NCBI GenBank assembly: GCA_034769895.1
Contig: CM068372.1
Location: forward strand, 240,708,343-240,772,342
Length of the DNA: 64,000 bases
Direction of reading: 5' to 3'
From: Magicicada septendecula
Taxonomy: Eukaryota; Arthropoda; Insecta; Hemiptera; Cicadidae
Shown here: positions 11,353 to 23,063 of the stretch, piece after piece
How positions within the stretch are numbered: position 1 is the stretch's first letter
Layout: each line of letters starts with the position of its first letter
Position numbers and translations under genes: made by a program
Notes under the pieces: model-generated
The model's input: the letters and a program-made list of their open reading frames with translations, nothing else
What the model was told of the DNA's origin: nothing
Databases searched by the model: none

Positions 11353-11430
11353 CATTTTCAAGACATCACTACAATTATAAAGGATGAAATTGTTTTAGAA
11401 GATGTGGAAAAAGAAAAAAATACACAAGAG
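11353..11430 (+). CDS. Candidate internal exon of an unidentified host gene
   Basis: A pyrimidine-rich tract ending TTTTGTTACAG precedes 78 bases that are open without stops (26 codons, beginning HFQDITTIIKDEIV). They are followed by GTAGTTTTT. The exon begins and ends in phase 0. The predicted peptide is acidic and Lys-rich with no known motif. The next candidate exon on the same strand (14231) also starts in phase 0, so the two could be joined. The donor GTAGTT is weak, and a short open stretch can occur by chance. I do not recognise the gene. Confidence 0.3.
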
Positions 11431-12115
11431 GTAGTTTTTTTTTTTTTTTAATAGACAATCTTCCATCTACAAGTAGGTGTGACTCATTCTAGATCAGTCT
11501 TCCATTAAAGGCTGTCACTTTATTAACAAAATATTTTTTAAGTTGAACATTTATAGTTGAAAATTAGATTCAGTCTTAGCCTTTGTGGTGCTCTGGGTGG
11601 GTATACACACAAAATTTTTATATCCGTATGGTGATCCGATAAGGTAAGTTGCACATCGTTTTAAATTGGTAAAGTGCTCAAAACGGTTTATAGCAAAACC
11701 ACAGACATAAGAGCCTGTGTGGAATCAAGTGTTCTGAGCATCGTACTTGGCGCATAACACTATACAGTGGAGTGGTACCCCTCCACAGCAGTGTGTGACT
11801 GAATACGCGATATAGCGAGCAAGTGAGTGAGTGAGTCTACAAATGTCAGTCAGGTGGTGGGGGAGTGAGTGTTTGAACAGACGGAGGGAAAGATGCACGA
11901 AGCTTTCTGACCAAAGGTTCTTATGTGCATGGTCTACCTATAGTACGCCTATGGTGGTGACACATAGAACAAGCATTGTGCGTACATGGTCAACGAATTG
12001 TCTGTAGTTATGAGTCAGCTGTTGAAACAAAGACAGTTCATTCATTATGTCTGGTGTCATGTAGAAGTTGAGATAATTCACAGATGAGTTTTTGTAAATG
12101 TTGCTATTAAATGAT
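11431..12115. other. No gene seen
   Basis: Moderate-GC stretch with short GTGAGTGAGTGAG runs; no domain-bearing frame on either strand. Confidence 0.45.
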
Positions 12116-12330
12116 ATGTAGATTTGATGTTGTGGCGAGTGTCTTTTAGTTACATCTGCAATTGACAGTTGAGTGTTGCTCAGGTTGTGTAATCTTTGCC
12201 GTTAGCGATAAATGTAATTGTTGTTGTGGCGAGTTAATTTTTTAACTACATTTGCTAATTGACAGTTGAGTGTTTTGAGATTGTGCAATCTTTACAGTAA
12301 ATGACATGTATAATTGTTATTGCGGCCCGT
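12116..12330. repeat. Tandem repeat of about 95 bp, two copies plus a partial third
   Basis: Units start at ATGTA 12116, 12212 and 12306. Shared blocks include TTGTTGTGGCGAGT, CAATTGACAGTTGAGTG-like sequence and TTGTG.AATCTTT.C. The copies have diverged visibly. Confidence 0.75.
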
Positions 12331-13229
12331 TTTGTAAACGGTAGAGTGCTCCGCGCGTATATACACACACAACTGCTGAAAATATGGCACACAGGCAAGC
12401 ATAACCGCTCACACGTGTTGGCAGGAAAAAGGTTAAAACATCGAGACACCTGAGATGTCTTGCATTGGTGCTGTTACCCGACAAGGTGAGTGCTAGTTGA
12501 TTGGGATTGGTGATTCAATTTCAGTTATTAGTTTATACAATAACATTGAATTTCCTATACCAGTGAAACACTTGAATGTTGTCTTCTACACTTTTGTTCC
12601 TTGTGAGTAATGGGTAGGTTGATGATTGTTATCAACACTTAATGTGAATACATCAATAATTGAATGAACGAATTTAATTTTGTTTTTACTCAACCTCAAA
12701 AGTCCCCCTGAATTAAAAAAAAAAATTTTTTTAATTTTTTTTATCGGGTCGTTATTTCTTAAAACTAGACTTGTGGTCTAGACGGAAGCAAAATTGTGGT
12801 GAGCCCATCGTGACAGGACTTGCAATAAAACACTTGCATAACTATAACAGCGTTTTATTAGTGTTCATATTATCATGATAACATTTTTAATCCAGTGTAC
12901 ACAATTGAATTCTCAATGTTCATTTCATAGACATGTGTCTATCAAGTAGTATTAATCACAATTGGCAATATTATTAACAAACAACAAATTATTCAACACA
13001 TTTAAGTACACTGTTCCAAGCTAAGCCGACATTTCTATATATTAACATTTATTCAAATGGCATTTTCTAAATCACAGTTTAACTAAAGTTGCTAAATAAC
13101 AATTCTATAGGTCAACAATTCTATAATAGATAACAATTCTTATTAATTCAATTTATGCTCACACAATAATACATCATCACTGACAAGAAACATGTATGTC
13201 GGTTTATATCTGATAAATTAAATTCAAAA
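12331..13229. other. No confirmed gene; one weak first-exon candidate
   Basis: An ATG in GATGTCTTGCATTGG near 12455 opens ten codons ending CGACAAG, directly before GTGAGTG, a good donor sequence. Nothing else supports it. A run of A then T near 12717-12750 is a simple AT palindrome. Confidence 0.3.
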
Positions 13230-13359
13230 AATCTTGTATTAAAAGAAAAATATATATATATATTCAATCACTTTCTGCTACAGTCCGTTTCTTTATGTAT
13301 ATAATACATTTAATAATTATAACTAAATTTACCTCAAGATGTTATTTTTCCTTATTTGG

Positions 13360-13395
13360 AACATGTTTCGAGAGCTCCTATGCTCTCATCTTCAG
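13360..13395 (-). ncRNA. Hammerhead-like motif, left Penelope arm
   Basis: On the minus strand: CTGAAGA core, one unpaired T, a 6-bp stem GAGAGC/GCTCTC, then GAAACATGTT. The stem sequence differs from the array copies but pairing is kept. Confidence 0.5.
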
Positions 13396-13625
13396 CCTTC
13401 GCGATCTTGTGTCTGGTGAAGTATTTGTGTGTTGGCTGCTGGATGCTATTAAGGTTGTTTGTTGGTCTTTGGTATTTTAAAGTTGTATTATTGTGGGTGA
13501 TACAAATACATATACCACAATCACACACAATAATACAACTTTAAAATACCAAAGACCAACAAACAACCTTAATAGCATCCAGCAGCCAACACACAAATAC
13601 TTCACCAGACACAAGATCGCGAAGA

Positions 13626-13661
13626 CTGAAGATGAGAGCACGGAAACTCTCGAAACATGTT
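13626..13661 (+). ncRNA. Hammerhead-like motif, right Penelope arm
   Basis: CTGAAGA core, stem GAGAG/CTCTC with an altered loop, then CGAAACATGTT. Confidence 0.45.
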
Positions 13662-13740
13662 CCAAATAAGGAAAAATAACATCTTGAGGTAAATTTAGTT
13701 ATAAATATTAAATGTAATATATATATATATATATATTCTG

Positions 13741-14230
13741 ACACTACCATAATATTCTTATATGCACCAGTTGCTCAGAAAAAATTGTCCCATAAAGTTC
13801 TGATACTTCGAAACTTATTCTTACTTAAGTTTTATAATAGATCATGATAATGTACTGTTTCTCACAAAGAAGATTTAGAAAAGCTAGCCAATAATAATTT
13901 ACCATTACTTTATGCATAACGTTGTAACTGACATTTTACATTCACCAGAAACTGTATAATAAAAACTGATCAACTAACAGTTTAAAATTTTTCTTTGCCA
14001 ATTACACACAACGAGAAGACAGTTAGTGTTTTATATAATACAGTATGGCAATGGACATATATTTACAGGAAGATTCTTTAATACAGTTAATCACACAATT
14101 CACAACATGTCTCCAGGGCATGCTATAACAGAACCTTAATCATTGAATATCTGCATTTACTGTTTATGAAGGTGTCTTTCGTTTTATATGTTAAATCCAA
14201 TGAAATGCTGTGTTTGTGGTTTAATATAAG
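13741..14230. other. No gene seen
   Basis: AT-rich sequence; no domain-bearing frame. Possible intron upstream of the candidate exon at 14231. Confidence 0.45.
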
Positions 14231-14303
14231 GAATACTCCCACCTGTACTTGGAAGATTACATGTTATCTGGAATTAGAGATGATGACTATGGTGAGGCAA
14301 CTG
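14231..14303 (+). CDS. Candidate internal exon of an unidentified host gene
   Basis: The 73-base segment is preceded by GGTTTAATATAAG and followed by the strong donor GTGAGTTTG. It is open in one frame and reads EYSHLYLEDYMLSGIRDDD, a composition unlike random AT-rich DNA. It would enter in phase 0 and leave in phase 1. The preceding candidate exon (11353-11430) leaves in phase 0, so the pair is compatible. The acceptor lacks a good pyrimidine tract. I cannot name a protein family; a fossil transposon fragment is the main alternative. Confidence 0.4.
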
Positions 14304-16011
14304 GTGAGTTTGAGCTTCGAATAGTATGCTTCATTTTCTGGGCAGTTGTTGAGGCTGGTGTAGTTGGGATTTTTCCGTTTCTGATGGCATTGGGGAGCTT
14401 ATTGTGATGCTCTGCAGATGAAAACTGATGGCCTGTCTCCATCCTCGCAACCCTTTCTCCTCCCAACTATGCGGGAACCCTGAAGCACTTAAAAAATATT
14501 ACAAACTCATTTCGTAAAGATGGACCACAATTTACCATGCCGCCAGACCAAGCGTCCCGTCAGAGAGCAATAATTAAAATGAGAATGAGTAGCGGTTCCT
14601 GCCGGCCGAGCACGAGTATGGAAAACTTGTACAAAACAGCTGACATGTCGCCGCGGACTAGATTACGTTGCCCCAAGCTATCGCGATATAACGGTCAAGC
14701 TTATATAGAGAGATATAGCTCTCTTATCCGCGGCTGAGCTATATAGCCGCTCTGTCTTGCCAACGTGTAACCCTTGTTACTGATATTTGATTGGCATTGT
14801 CGGCGCGAAATATGGCCGGGAAAATTTACTATCTAAATTTGCAACGGCACAAACCTTTTTTTCTGTCTGTTGAGGTATGTCTCCCGATTACTTTTCAGTG
14901 CATCAAATGATTTTTGTAAACCTTCACCTGTGTGTCTGTAACTCTACCCTACAGAACCCTATTGTTTTTGACACTGATCCCGCAAAATGTAGGTTTTATA
15001 GTGGCAAAAATGTGTGATGGTGAAAATTTGGAAACAAATCACAAAAGTTCGTTGGAATATTGAATTAAAGAGAACTTTAACCATTATGAATTTAGCTTCA
15101 TTTTTAAAATCTTAAAATTTTGGGATGCCAGGGGCCAAAAAAAGGGAAAATTCTGATAAAATTGCAAACATTCAAAGGGATTATTGGGCATATGGCATGT
15201 GGGATATCAAAGGGAATATTAACTAAAATCTGAATGTAGTGGTGAGCTTTAGAAATGTCAGTATTTTGGAATACAAATTTGTAACACTGCACCCTAGAAT
15301 GTAATAAAAAATTATTAAAATCCGGCCATGGTCAGACTGAAGAATATTTTAACACAAATTAAATGTTTAAAATTTTTAGCCTGTATTGTGTGTTTACTAT
15401 ACAGTTGTTACATTTCTGAACAAAAAATATGGAATTTTTAATTAAGAAAGTTGTGTTAGTGGTTATAATTACTATTGCCAGTCCGTTGTTAAGCAGCAGG
15501 GAAATGGGCAGTAGTCGGTACAACTAATTGGAGGAATGAAGCACCTAGACAATACACAAGTTATGGACTTCACAAAAACAGTGGGAGCTCAGTATATTAT
15601 CTGAAATGAAGACAGGTAATCCTGTTTGAAATGATGTGCTGTAAAATCCTTACATGTAGAGGCACTTCTCCTGTGTGTATAGTTTGCTACAATTAACAAA
15701 ATGAGCTATCACATGACTAAAACCATAATGGCTGCCAGACAGTCAACTCTATGTGGGCCACTGTTTATATACAAAACAATCATAAAACCTGTTTAGACAT
15801 AGGAGAGATAACTATGGGACATACAACAACACTAATATGCTTCCTGAGCTGCAGAACTTGCTCACTGCTTTGAACAAAGTACATTTATTACTGAATGAAC
15901 TTTTATATTACGTACGTCATTTTTGATTAGCAGAAAATCCTGATTACCATATTTTTTCAAACAGAATTAACACTGTTGATTTACTACTAAATTGTAGTTA
16001 CTACATATAAC
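14304..16011. other. No gene seen
   Basis: A GC-richer patch at 14540-14760 holds short palindromes (AGAGATATAGCTCTCT) and an open 66-codon frame without a domain. The rest is AT-rich with no recognisable coding sequence. Confidence 0.45.
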
Positions 16012-16510
16012 TTAACTTGGAAATGGCTTACTAATTGGTTTGTGCCTACACTTCATACTAATGAATCTACTTATAATATCTTCATAAATTAGTTGTCTTA
16101 AAATCTCACTTTCAATGCTGAGCAAAGCCAAAACGTTGAGCCTGTCTTCTAACATGGAGGTTCGAAGCCTGTTTTTGATCAACTTCAATTTTGAAAATGA
16201 CCTTTCTCCACTGCAGTTAGTGACCATAAGTGACAGGTTCATTCTTAGAGCGACCTCGATATTAGGAAAACAATCTTTGACGTTTCTTTCTAGGAGGAGT
16301 TTATACATCCACCTCAACTGACTAATGACTTTCATTTTCCTCATCATCTTTTTGAAACTCATGGTAAAAAGCCTTGAACTGAATCAGTTCATTTCCCAAT
16401 TGATCGTCTAAGTCATTGTTATATGTTTCTACTAAGTTTTGAGCTGCTGCAATTATCTCTTCATTAGTAAGTTTATCCAACTTTGTTGAGAAACCCAAAA
16501 CGGGTATCAA
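16012..16510 (-). pseudogene. hAT transposase C-terminal fragment (ZMYM-like type)
   Basis: The frame contains the hAT C-terminal dimerisation signature, FPNIEVALRMNLSLMV then GERSFSKLKLIKNRLR and EDRLNVLALLSIESEIL. Just upstream, in another frame (16322-16510), is the usual connecting part with KLDKLTNEEIIAAAQNLVE and YNNDLDDQLGNEL. A frame change near 16330 separates the two. The catalytic RNase H-like core is missing or unrecognisable. Translation from 16510 to 16750 still resembles the family but is full of stops. Confidence 0.8.
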
Positions 16511-16874
16511 CTAGTTTGTATGCCTCAAGCCTCTGCCGCAATGAAGATTCAAATTGATCTATAACAGGAAGGAAACTCTGGGTTCGAAATTTTTCTGATG
16601 GGGTCAGCTTAACTTCTGGTGCTTGGACTAGGACAGTCAAGAGGTGCCAAACGCATGTTTATTTTGCAGTTGCGCCGTGTTTCACTCTCATACTCAGTGC
16701 AATCAGTTAACTCAGCAGCTATCACCTCATATTCTTCAAAGGTATCCCGTTTTGTTCCTATGAAGCTTGTTAGCGATGTTTAGTCTATTCAAAATTAAAA
16801 TTTTTAAACAGTTTTTTTTGTGGTGCGGGCCCATAGGCTGCAGCCTAGATTGCCTGCGCGTAAATGTGGCCCTG
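16511..16874 (-). mobile_element. Decayed 5' part and terminal repeat of the hAT element
   Basis: On the minus strand the stretch begins CAGGGCCACATTTACGCGC (16856-16874) and continues GCCTATGGGCCCGCACC, a typical hAT terminus of the ZMYM-like group. The matching left end was not found, so the element is probably truncated there. Confidence 0.55.
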
Positions 16875-17362
16875 ACTCTCACAGGTTAATTTGCAAGCAG
16901 TACTACTTCACACTGAAAATAAATGGTCACCAATCCGTTCAGTTTATACTGCTTACATGTCAGAGTCATGTGATAGTATGAAACTTTTATTGAGCAGAAT
17001 TCAGTATGACGGATATTCGTGGCATACCTACGGAGATGTGAAAGTAACGTTGTTTTACTTCGATTGCAGCTTGGATTCACTAAATTCTGTTGCCTTCTGT
17101 GTGAGCAGGTAAATTTTATGCAGGAATGAGAAAAAAAAGCGGTGATTAAAGACAGAGGCACTGAGTGTAGGAGATCAGACCTTTGTAGGTCAAGTACTAG
17201 TAAAACCTGGAAAAGCTTATCGTCCACTACTACATATTAAGTAGGTTTAATGAAAATTATGTAAATGGAATGGATGTAATTTCAAAACTGTTAATTTCCT
17301 TCAAGTGTGTACTAAAGTAAAGAATGTTACAATTTATAAGTTGGTAATTACACCAGGTAGGC
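16875..17362. other. No gene seen
   Basis: Short frames on both strands (16886-17227) show no domain. Confidence 0.45.
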
Positions 17363-18170
17363 TTAAACAGGTAATACTAACAACCAGTAGCCTACTGATT
17401 CGAATGTGTGTGTGAAGAGGGCTTTTGAGTCGATAATAACGCTATTACCTACTTGACACAGAAATTCGCATATGTCACCTGCAATTTGTATTATGCAAAC
17501 GTTCGGAGGATGTAAATTTTTCAACAACATTGTTGGAGTGCCAACCTTCAGAATGAACCATTGTGGCGGAATGCAAGATTGATTTAAAGAATTCAAAAAT
17601 TCTTGGAGATAGTACACTATATTTTCAATATTAAATACGGTGTTAATAGATTCTTCGTACTTTTTATTATCCCCAGAAAATTTTTCCAACCTTGTATCAT
17701 TATTTTCCTTCACAGATTCGATTCTTTGGGAATAACCACTTGTAATTTTTATCAAGTAAACACTTGACATTTTGCACAGATTTTAGCAATTAATACAGTT
17801 GTACTATTTACTATGTCCCAGTTTTTCCTCAATTTCTGTGAAGCTATCGTCATTAGGAACACTGCCGTCACCGAGGTGCAGTAAGTTTGTAGAAAAATCA
17901 CCATCTCCTCCTAAATGGGCTTTCATATTGCTTTGCAAATTTAGTCTGAATAGCATTCCACATTGCCGAGGACTTTAAACACACTTAGACAATATCAGCA
18001 CGGGTTCCTCTTGCAGTTACCGGTAATCTCTAGCAAGAATCCTCTGAAATAACAAAAGTTGCGCTACCCACTAATTTGTTACAATTTCTTAAGTCTTGGA
18101 GAGCTTGATTGACCGTTTCTATATAGTCCACAAATCGCCTTCGTTTTATCGTTCATGATTAGTTTCCGTT
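17363..18170 (-). pseudogene. Helitron PIF1-like helicase fragment
   Basis: Read from 18170 downwards the translation follows the C-terminal half of Helitron helicases. It shows RRRFVDYIETVNQALQDLRN, then NKLVGSATFVIS at the place of the GDFRQ motif, TARGTRADIV, NMKAHLGGD and LLHLGDGSVPND. Finally come LQEFLNSLNQSCIPPQ, LKVGTPTMLLKNLHPPNVC, after which the match ends (about 17490). In an intact element this helicase-Rep protein drives rolling-circle transposition. Several stops and frame changes separate the pieces, and the GDFRQ residues are lost. Neither the Rep domain nor Helitron ends are visible, so this is a fragment. Confidence 0.75.
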
Positions 18171-18309
18171 TTGATTGCTCTTTCTTTTGTCATGCCTTCT
18201 CTTCAATACGAATTGCTTTTTTAACAGGAGTCGGTGAGAATACTTGACTTTTTCTTCTTAGCGCATTTTTTATTTTTTTATTTTTGCAGTCGCTTTCGGA
18301 TAAGGGCGA

Positions 18310-19440
18310 ATTTATTCTGGTGTCAATTGTGCTAAGGTATTAGCAGATGTCTCGTTTATTCCCGACGTGGGAGGTCCGGCTTCTGTGGTCTCTTGACAAT
18401 CTTTTGTTGGTGTTAATCTTTCTTCATAATTACTTTTGTCTCCTATCTCTGTCAATTACAGGTGAACACAGAAACTCTTTGATACTGAATATATTTTAAT
18501 TTAATGGCCAAATTCCAGTTGAACTAAAACGTGCTGTCAGTTAGATGGTGTAGCTGCCTTTGAAATAGTATCTTTTGCTAGCCCAGGTATGTCATATATT
18601 GTCATGGTTTTACCTGGGTTTATTGTCATCCAGCTCTCAGCGGCTGCACCGAAACAGGCCATATAAACACTCTTGTCTAATGGCTGAAGTCAGATTTTAA
18701 CGTGTATGATGTATAATCTGTTTCATAGATAATAAAAAAAGAGAGGCTGTAATTTATCTTGATGGATGTGCTACTCCAATACAACCTGCTGGTCCATAAA
18801 TAATTATTTATTTATTATTTATATTATTATTATTATTATTATTTATTTGATTATAATCAAAGTGATCTCTACATAACACTCTGGGGATAACGATAAGTGG
18901 TGGTTTCCAGCTGCCATCTGTGAAAATACCACTGGTTTCACCCTTTTCAAAGGCATAATCCTACTGACTTGTTTATTTCCCTTCAAACTGACAACTTTGT
19001 TGGGACAGTGCACTGTTGTTACACTGCCTGGTTTCCTTCACATTCCAAATATTGTGACAATAAAGATGAAGGCGACTTATCACAGAATTCGAATATTGAA
19101 GAAAGTTTTATGTTATGTTTATTAAAACTAAATGTTATTGCAAAACTTGTCGCTTCAGCCTCTCTAAAAGACAACCTTTAATGTCGCTGCATGAAGCCAG
19201 TAAAACAATCTTTTACCGGCCCAGTTCACCAGAAAATCTACATTATTTGCAAACACGTATTCGGAGACTAACATACGAATATTCTTAGGGTACAAACCAT
19301 AATAACTAACAGAATAGTGCAGATCATAACACAGAAATCTGATTTTTCTTTTTGTTCTTTCCTAAATACAAGTTGTGGAAAATGCACTTGACATCTTCCC
19401 TAGCCGAGTCTGTGTAGGGTTTGTGAGCTACATTGCCCCA
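18310..19440 (-). pseudogene. pogo-type DDE transposase, heavily decayed
   Basis: Scattered over three frames, the translation keeps the family order. It shows YGLYPKNIRMLVSEYVF and WAGKRLFYWLH, then EATSFAITFSFNKHN, PTKLSV / KGNKQVSRI, VFSQMAAGNHH, then LQPLDKSVYMACFGAA, SWMTINPGKTMTIYDIPGL and SKAATPSN. These correspond to the DNA-binding to DDE_1 region of jerky/pogo-like transposases, ending in the conserved region after the last catalytic Asp (QPLD). Stops occur throughout, and an (ATT)n repeat has expanded inside (18798-18850). The family differs from the Tigger at 4324. No terminal repeats were found. Confidence 0.7.
18798..18850. repeat. (ATT)n simple repeat
   Basis: TTATTATTA tract inside the pogo-type pseudogene. 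Confidence 0.85.
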
Positions 19441-20797
19441 GAAAGTTTTTCACTTGTACGTTTGAACCAAATATGAAAAAAAGAAAACAGAACAAACTGT
19501 TTTACTTATATTGTACCAACATACCCCTTTCCTTCTGGTGAAATAGAAGGTACACCTTTAATTTTAAAATTAGTGGCTGAAGTGTAGTGTTGCTGGCCAC
19601 TCTACATTTAGTGTGTGTGTCGAACACTCATTTTAGGCAACCTATTCTATTTCCTAAATTTCCTAGGTGGCATAAAAAGGAGCCATTATTACTATTATCA
19701 TTTTAAAAATTTTAGTTTTTTAGGATTTAATAAACATGTTATCTTCATTATAGGATCACAAGTAACTGACACATAATTAATTCTGAGATCTGTTAGGTTA
19801 TGAATTAGTTTTCTTTTAAGAGTTATAGAGAAACATAACTTGCCCTCATGCTGCCACATTGCTTTTGTATTAGTATGATTCAATTGTACACTTACCATGG
19901 ATCCAACAAAGTACATAGCTGTAAACACCCATAGCAAATTAGTGACAAAAAGGTTGCTTTACACGTTCTAAAATACAAAAGGGAACAAAGGCTCATTTTA
20001 CTGTATACTGCTATAATCAGACTGGAGGAGCACGCACTACAAGCTATAACAAAAATGTTATACAGTTGCAGAGGTGCTGCGACTAAGGGACACTTGAAGA
20101 AGTACAAAGTATCAACTTACATCTCTCTGCTCTCCCCTATATGGTAATACTGTCTTATAATGACTGTTAAACAAATCAAAGGTATTGTATACCTTTATAT
20201 ATATATTTATACACTATATATCATAAACGTTTTTGTGACAAAAATATCTGTAAAATTTTTGTATGTTCATGCACACTTTTTAAGAGAAAATTACTTAAAA
20301 CTTCGAATCTAACAAGAAAAATATTGTGTCGAGTATTCATAATACAAACCCTTAGATATCAAATATGAAATGAAAATATAAGAACCAAGTTAAATGTATA
20401 TTCTATAGCCGGCAGAATAAGGGAAGGAGAAATAAAATAGAGGCAGGATATCAAGAGAATGGAAAACATGAGACTACCTAAACAAGTAATAAAGATACAG
20501 ACCTCAGGGAAGACGAGATATGTAGGGCAAGGAAAAGAGATGCCTTCAGTGAAGGCAGAACAGGCTGTAATCCTATACCTTGACATGGAGAAGAAGATTC
20601 ATAATTCTTAATAGCACACTTAAGAAAAAAATATTGGTATGGAGAATCATACACTACTTTCATGTTCTAAGATTTATATTTAAAATCATTTTCGAAGTGA
20701 AATATTTCCATTGAAACTACTTCTTTCTACTTACTGCTTCAGCCACTTACTGTGGTCACTAACGTATACCACCTCATGTTATCGCACTTGATTTTCA
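19441..20797. other. No gene seen
   Basis: AT-rich; short frames without domains. Confidence 0.45.
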
Positions 20798-20833
20798 CTG
20801 ATGATGGAAGTCGATGGCACTGCCGAAACGTCT
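20798..20833 (+). ncRNA. Hammerhead-like motif of a second type
   Basis: CTGATGATGG, a 13-base middle part and TGCCGAAACGTC. The CTGATGA and GAAAC boxes and a GTC cleavage-like triplet are in the right order. Stem II is weak (GG/CC) and stem III cannot form beyond two pairs. The surrounding sequence differs from the other Penelope tails here. Confidence 0.3.
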
Positions 20834-21818
20834 GGTTTTGCAGAAAACATTGGTCTACGGCCAAACAGGCCATGAAGGAATTTTAAAAACAAACTGCTTC
20901 TTTGTTGCCAATAATGTAATACATATATAAAAAAAATTGTCAGGTAAACTATTAGTTACAAAAAAAATGTTTCAGGTAAACTACCCTTTCCCCATAACCG
21001 ATCTTCACCAAAATCAAATTTTCACCAAAATTAAGAAATTTTAAGTATAGTAACTAAGATCAAAGTAAACAAGTTTAAAGCTTACGAATGTGAAAGAAGA
21101 GGCAGCAAATATATCGAATATGTGGGAAACCCATAACTGCTGCATATAAAATTCTTAGGTTGAAACACAAAGAAGAGGCAAAGGCAAAGAAGAGGTCTTT
21201 TGTAACTTTTGAAAATTAGGCTTACATTCATAGTCATCAGTCAGCTATCCATAGTGTAATGAAGACAATTATCACGGATGTGAAGGCGAGAGTAACATTT
21301 AAGGACACGTATATACGAGAAAGAATGATAAAATCTTTAGACTCAACGCTGACATAACGGATATGAAGAGAGTTTTAACAAAGCAAAATGTACCCAGTAT
21401 GTTTACATAGTGTTAATTTGGAAGAGTTGATGCCTGTAGATGACACAAAAAATCAAAGTCCTCCTTGTTTAAGTGATGTCAATTTGAAGCTGTTGAAGTA
21501 TAAGAAACTAGTTCTATGCTAAAACTCCATTTTATCAATGTGTGCTACTGAACACAAGAAATCCACACAAAAATATTTCTATGGATTACTGTTTTGATTG
21601 TAGAAAATGGGGATCCAATGAAACCAATATTGTAGATGAATCAGTCTTCCATCCACAAACGTAACACAAACTTTATACTAAAATAGTAAATAGGCTAGAA
21701 GATTAAAATAAGTTTCGTATGTCTTCATATCGGTAATCAGACTGGCTTTAAGAAATAAAAATATTGTACAAACGCAATTTTTATGTCCTAACAAGTAATG
21801 GAGAAAAGGTTGTAAACT
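20834..21818. other. No gene seen
   Basis: AT-rich. A Lys-rich broken frame near 21070-21400 could be an old transposon fragment, but no family is recognisable. Confidence 0.4.
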
Positions 21819-23050
21819 TGTTAAACTACAAATTTATGTGTATAAATTAAACAATTATTAATACTGAATGTATGATAGTTCATATTTGTGTAATTTGAAT
21901 AATAAATCTTATCACCGGAATAACACGTGCTTAGCTAAGTTGTATGCATTAGGCTTTTGGTCCAGAATTGCGTTAAGCAGACAGCGGCAGAAGTCGGGTA
22001 TAGAAATATCGTGACACATTAGATAACGGTAACGAATTTTGATTTTATTTCAGCAGATACTTGTTAAATTAATATAAGCATAACGATGGTTAATGATTCG
22101 AATTTCCAAAATGGCGGCTAGGCTATTCCGCCCTTGACCTTACTCAAGGTTACTTGTGTACACTTTATGATGCTATATAACTGACTTCTTTTATATATGT
22201 AATTCTCATCACTGAACAAATTTTAGTTTTGATTTCTTTAATACTTTACTCTTAATACTAATTAAACATGATCACAAACCAACGCCTCATTTTAATATTG
22301 GGTTGATCAACACCGGTCACACTCTCGCTTCCTCTCTCTCACTCTCTCACATGAATTTAAACAAATTTTATAGAAATTGAGCTCATTTTTCTAATTATTT
22401 AATTTATATAATGAAATGTAGGGCTTTCCTGAATAGACGTGTAACTCCCTCCTCAGCGGCTCCATGTGGTTGACGGGCGCTCGTCCCGGTTGATGGTGTG
22501 CATTTTCCACTGACTCTACTTTTAATACGTGTTTTGCAAAGTTCACTGATTCTAGTAATTGTTATTGTTTATTGTAGTATTGATCAGATCATTTAAGCAG
22601 TAAAGGTTACATTTTGATGGCAGAAAACTGCCCACTACAGTTAGAGCGTGTATGCTCCCTGAGTTACTTTTGACGACTGAGACTGGGTCAGACGTAATTG
22701 TTATGTAAGTGGTCGTGCATCTGACGTCATTGTCTATTGTTTTCCAACCACTGCCTTGGTTAACACGTAATGGTTTTATATCGTCATTGTGTTTTTGATG
22801 ACGATTCGTTACAATGGACCAATAGAAAGTCAGTATTGTCAATTTTTAGCGCTTGAAATGGCCATTATCGTTGTTTCACTTCACTCGTACGCCGCTGACC
22901 TTGGATCGGCCCCCCTCTGGTGAATTAGCGTATTACTGGGACTTGTGTCAAAACTAACTTGCCCTGGTTAGACTTCATGATTATAATAAAATTTACAATA
23001 AACATCCCTACATACCATTATTCTGGTATAGACAATTTTGTACTGTTACA
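21819..23050 (-). repeat. 3' LTR of the Ty3/gypsy element
   Basis: 1232 bp, beginning TGTTAAACTACAAATT and ending CTGTTACA on the plus strand; near-identical to 29924-31157. Confidence 0.93.
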
Positions 23051-23063
23051 AAACCCCCTCAAT
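23051..23063 (-). promoter_or_regulatory. Polypurine tract
   Basis: On the minus strand TTGAGGGGGTTT directly precedes the 3' LTR, the position where plus-strand DNA synthesis is primed. Confidence 0.55.

Larger units (their letters stand above)
13230..13740. mobile_element. Penelope-like tails in a head-to-head inverted pair
   Basis: 13317-13495 and 13526-13704 are near-identical reverse complements of about 179 bp separated by 30 bases. The left arm continues outwards to 13230 with the tail end also seen at 3425-3470 and 48850-48885. Both outer ends run into (AT)n. Apparent proteins on each strand across the arms are mirror images of each other and are not genes. Inverted partial copies are characteristic of Penelope insertions. 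Confidence 0.75.

Noticed and set aside
13295..13750. Two similar small proteins on opposite strands
   Set aside because: They are mirror images produced by the inverted Penelope arms.
15129..15150. Left end of the hAT element at CAGGGGCC
   Set aside because: The flanking eight bases do not match those at 16875, and the repeat diverges after a few bases.
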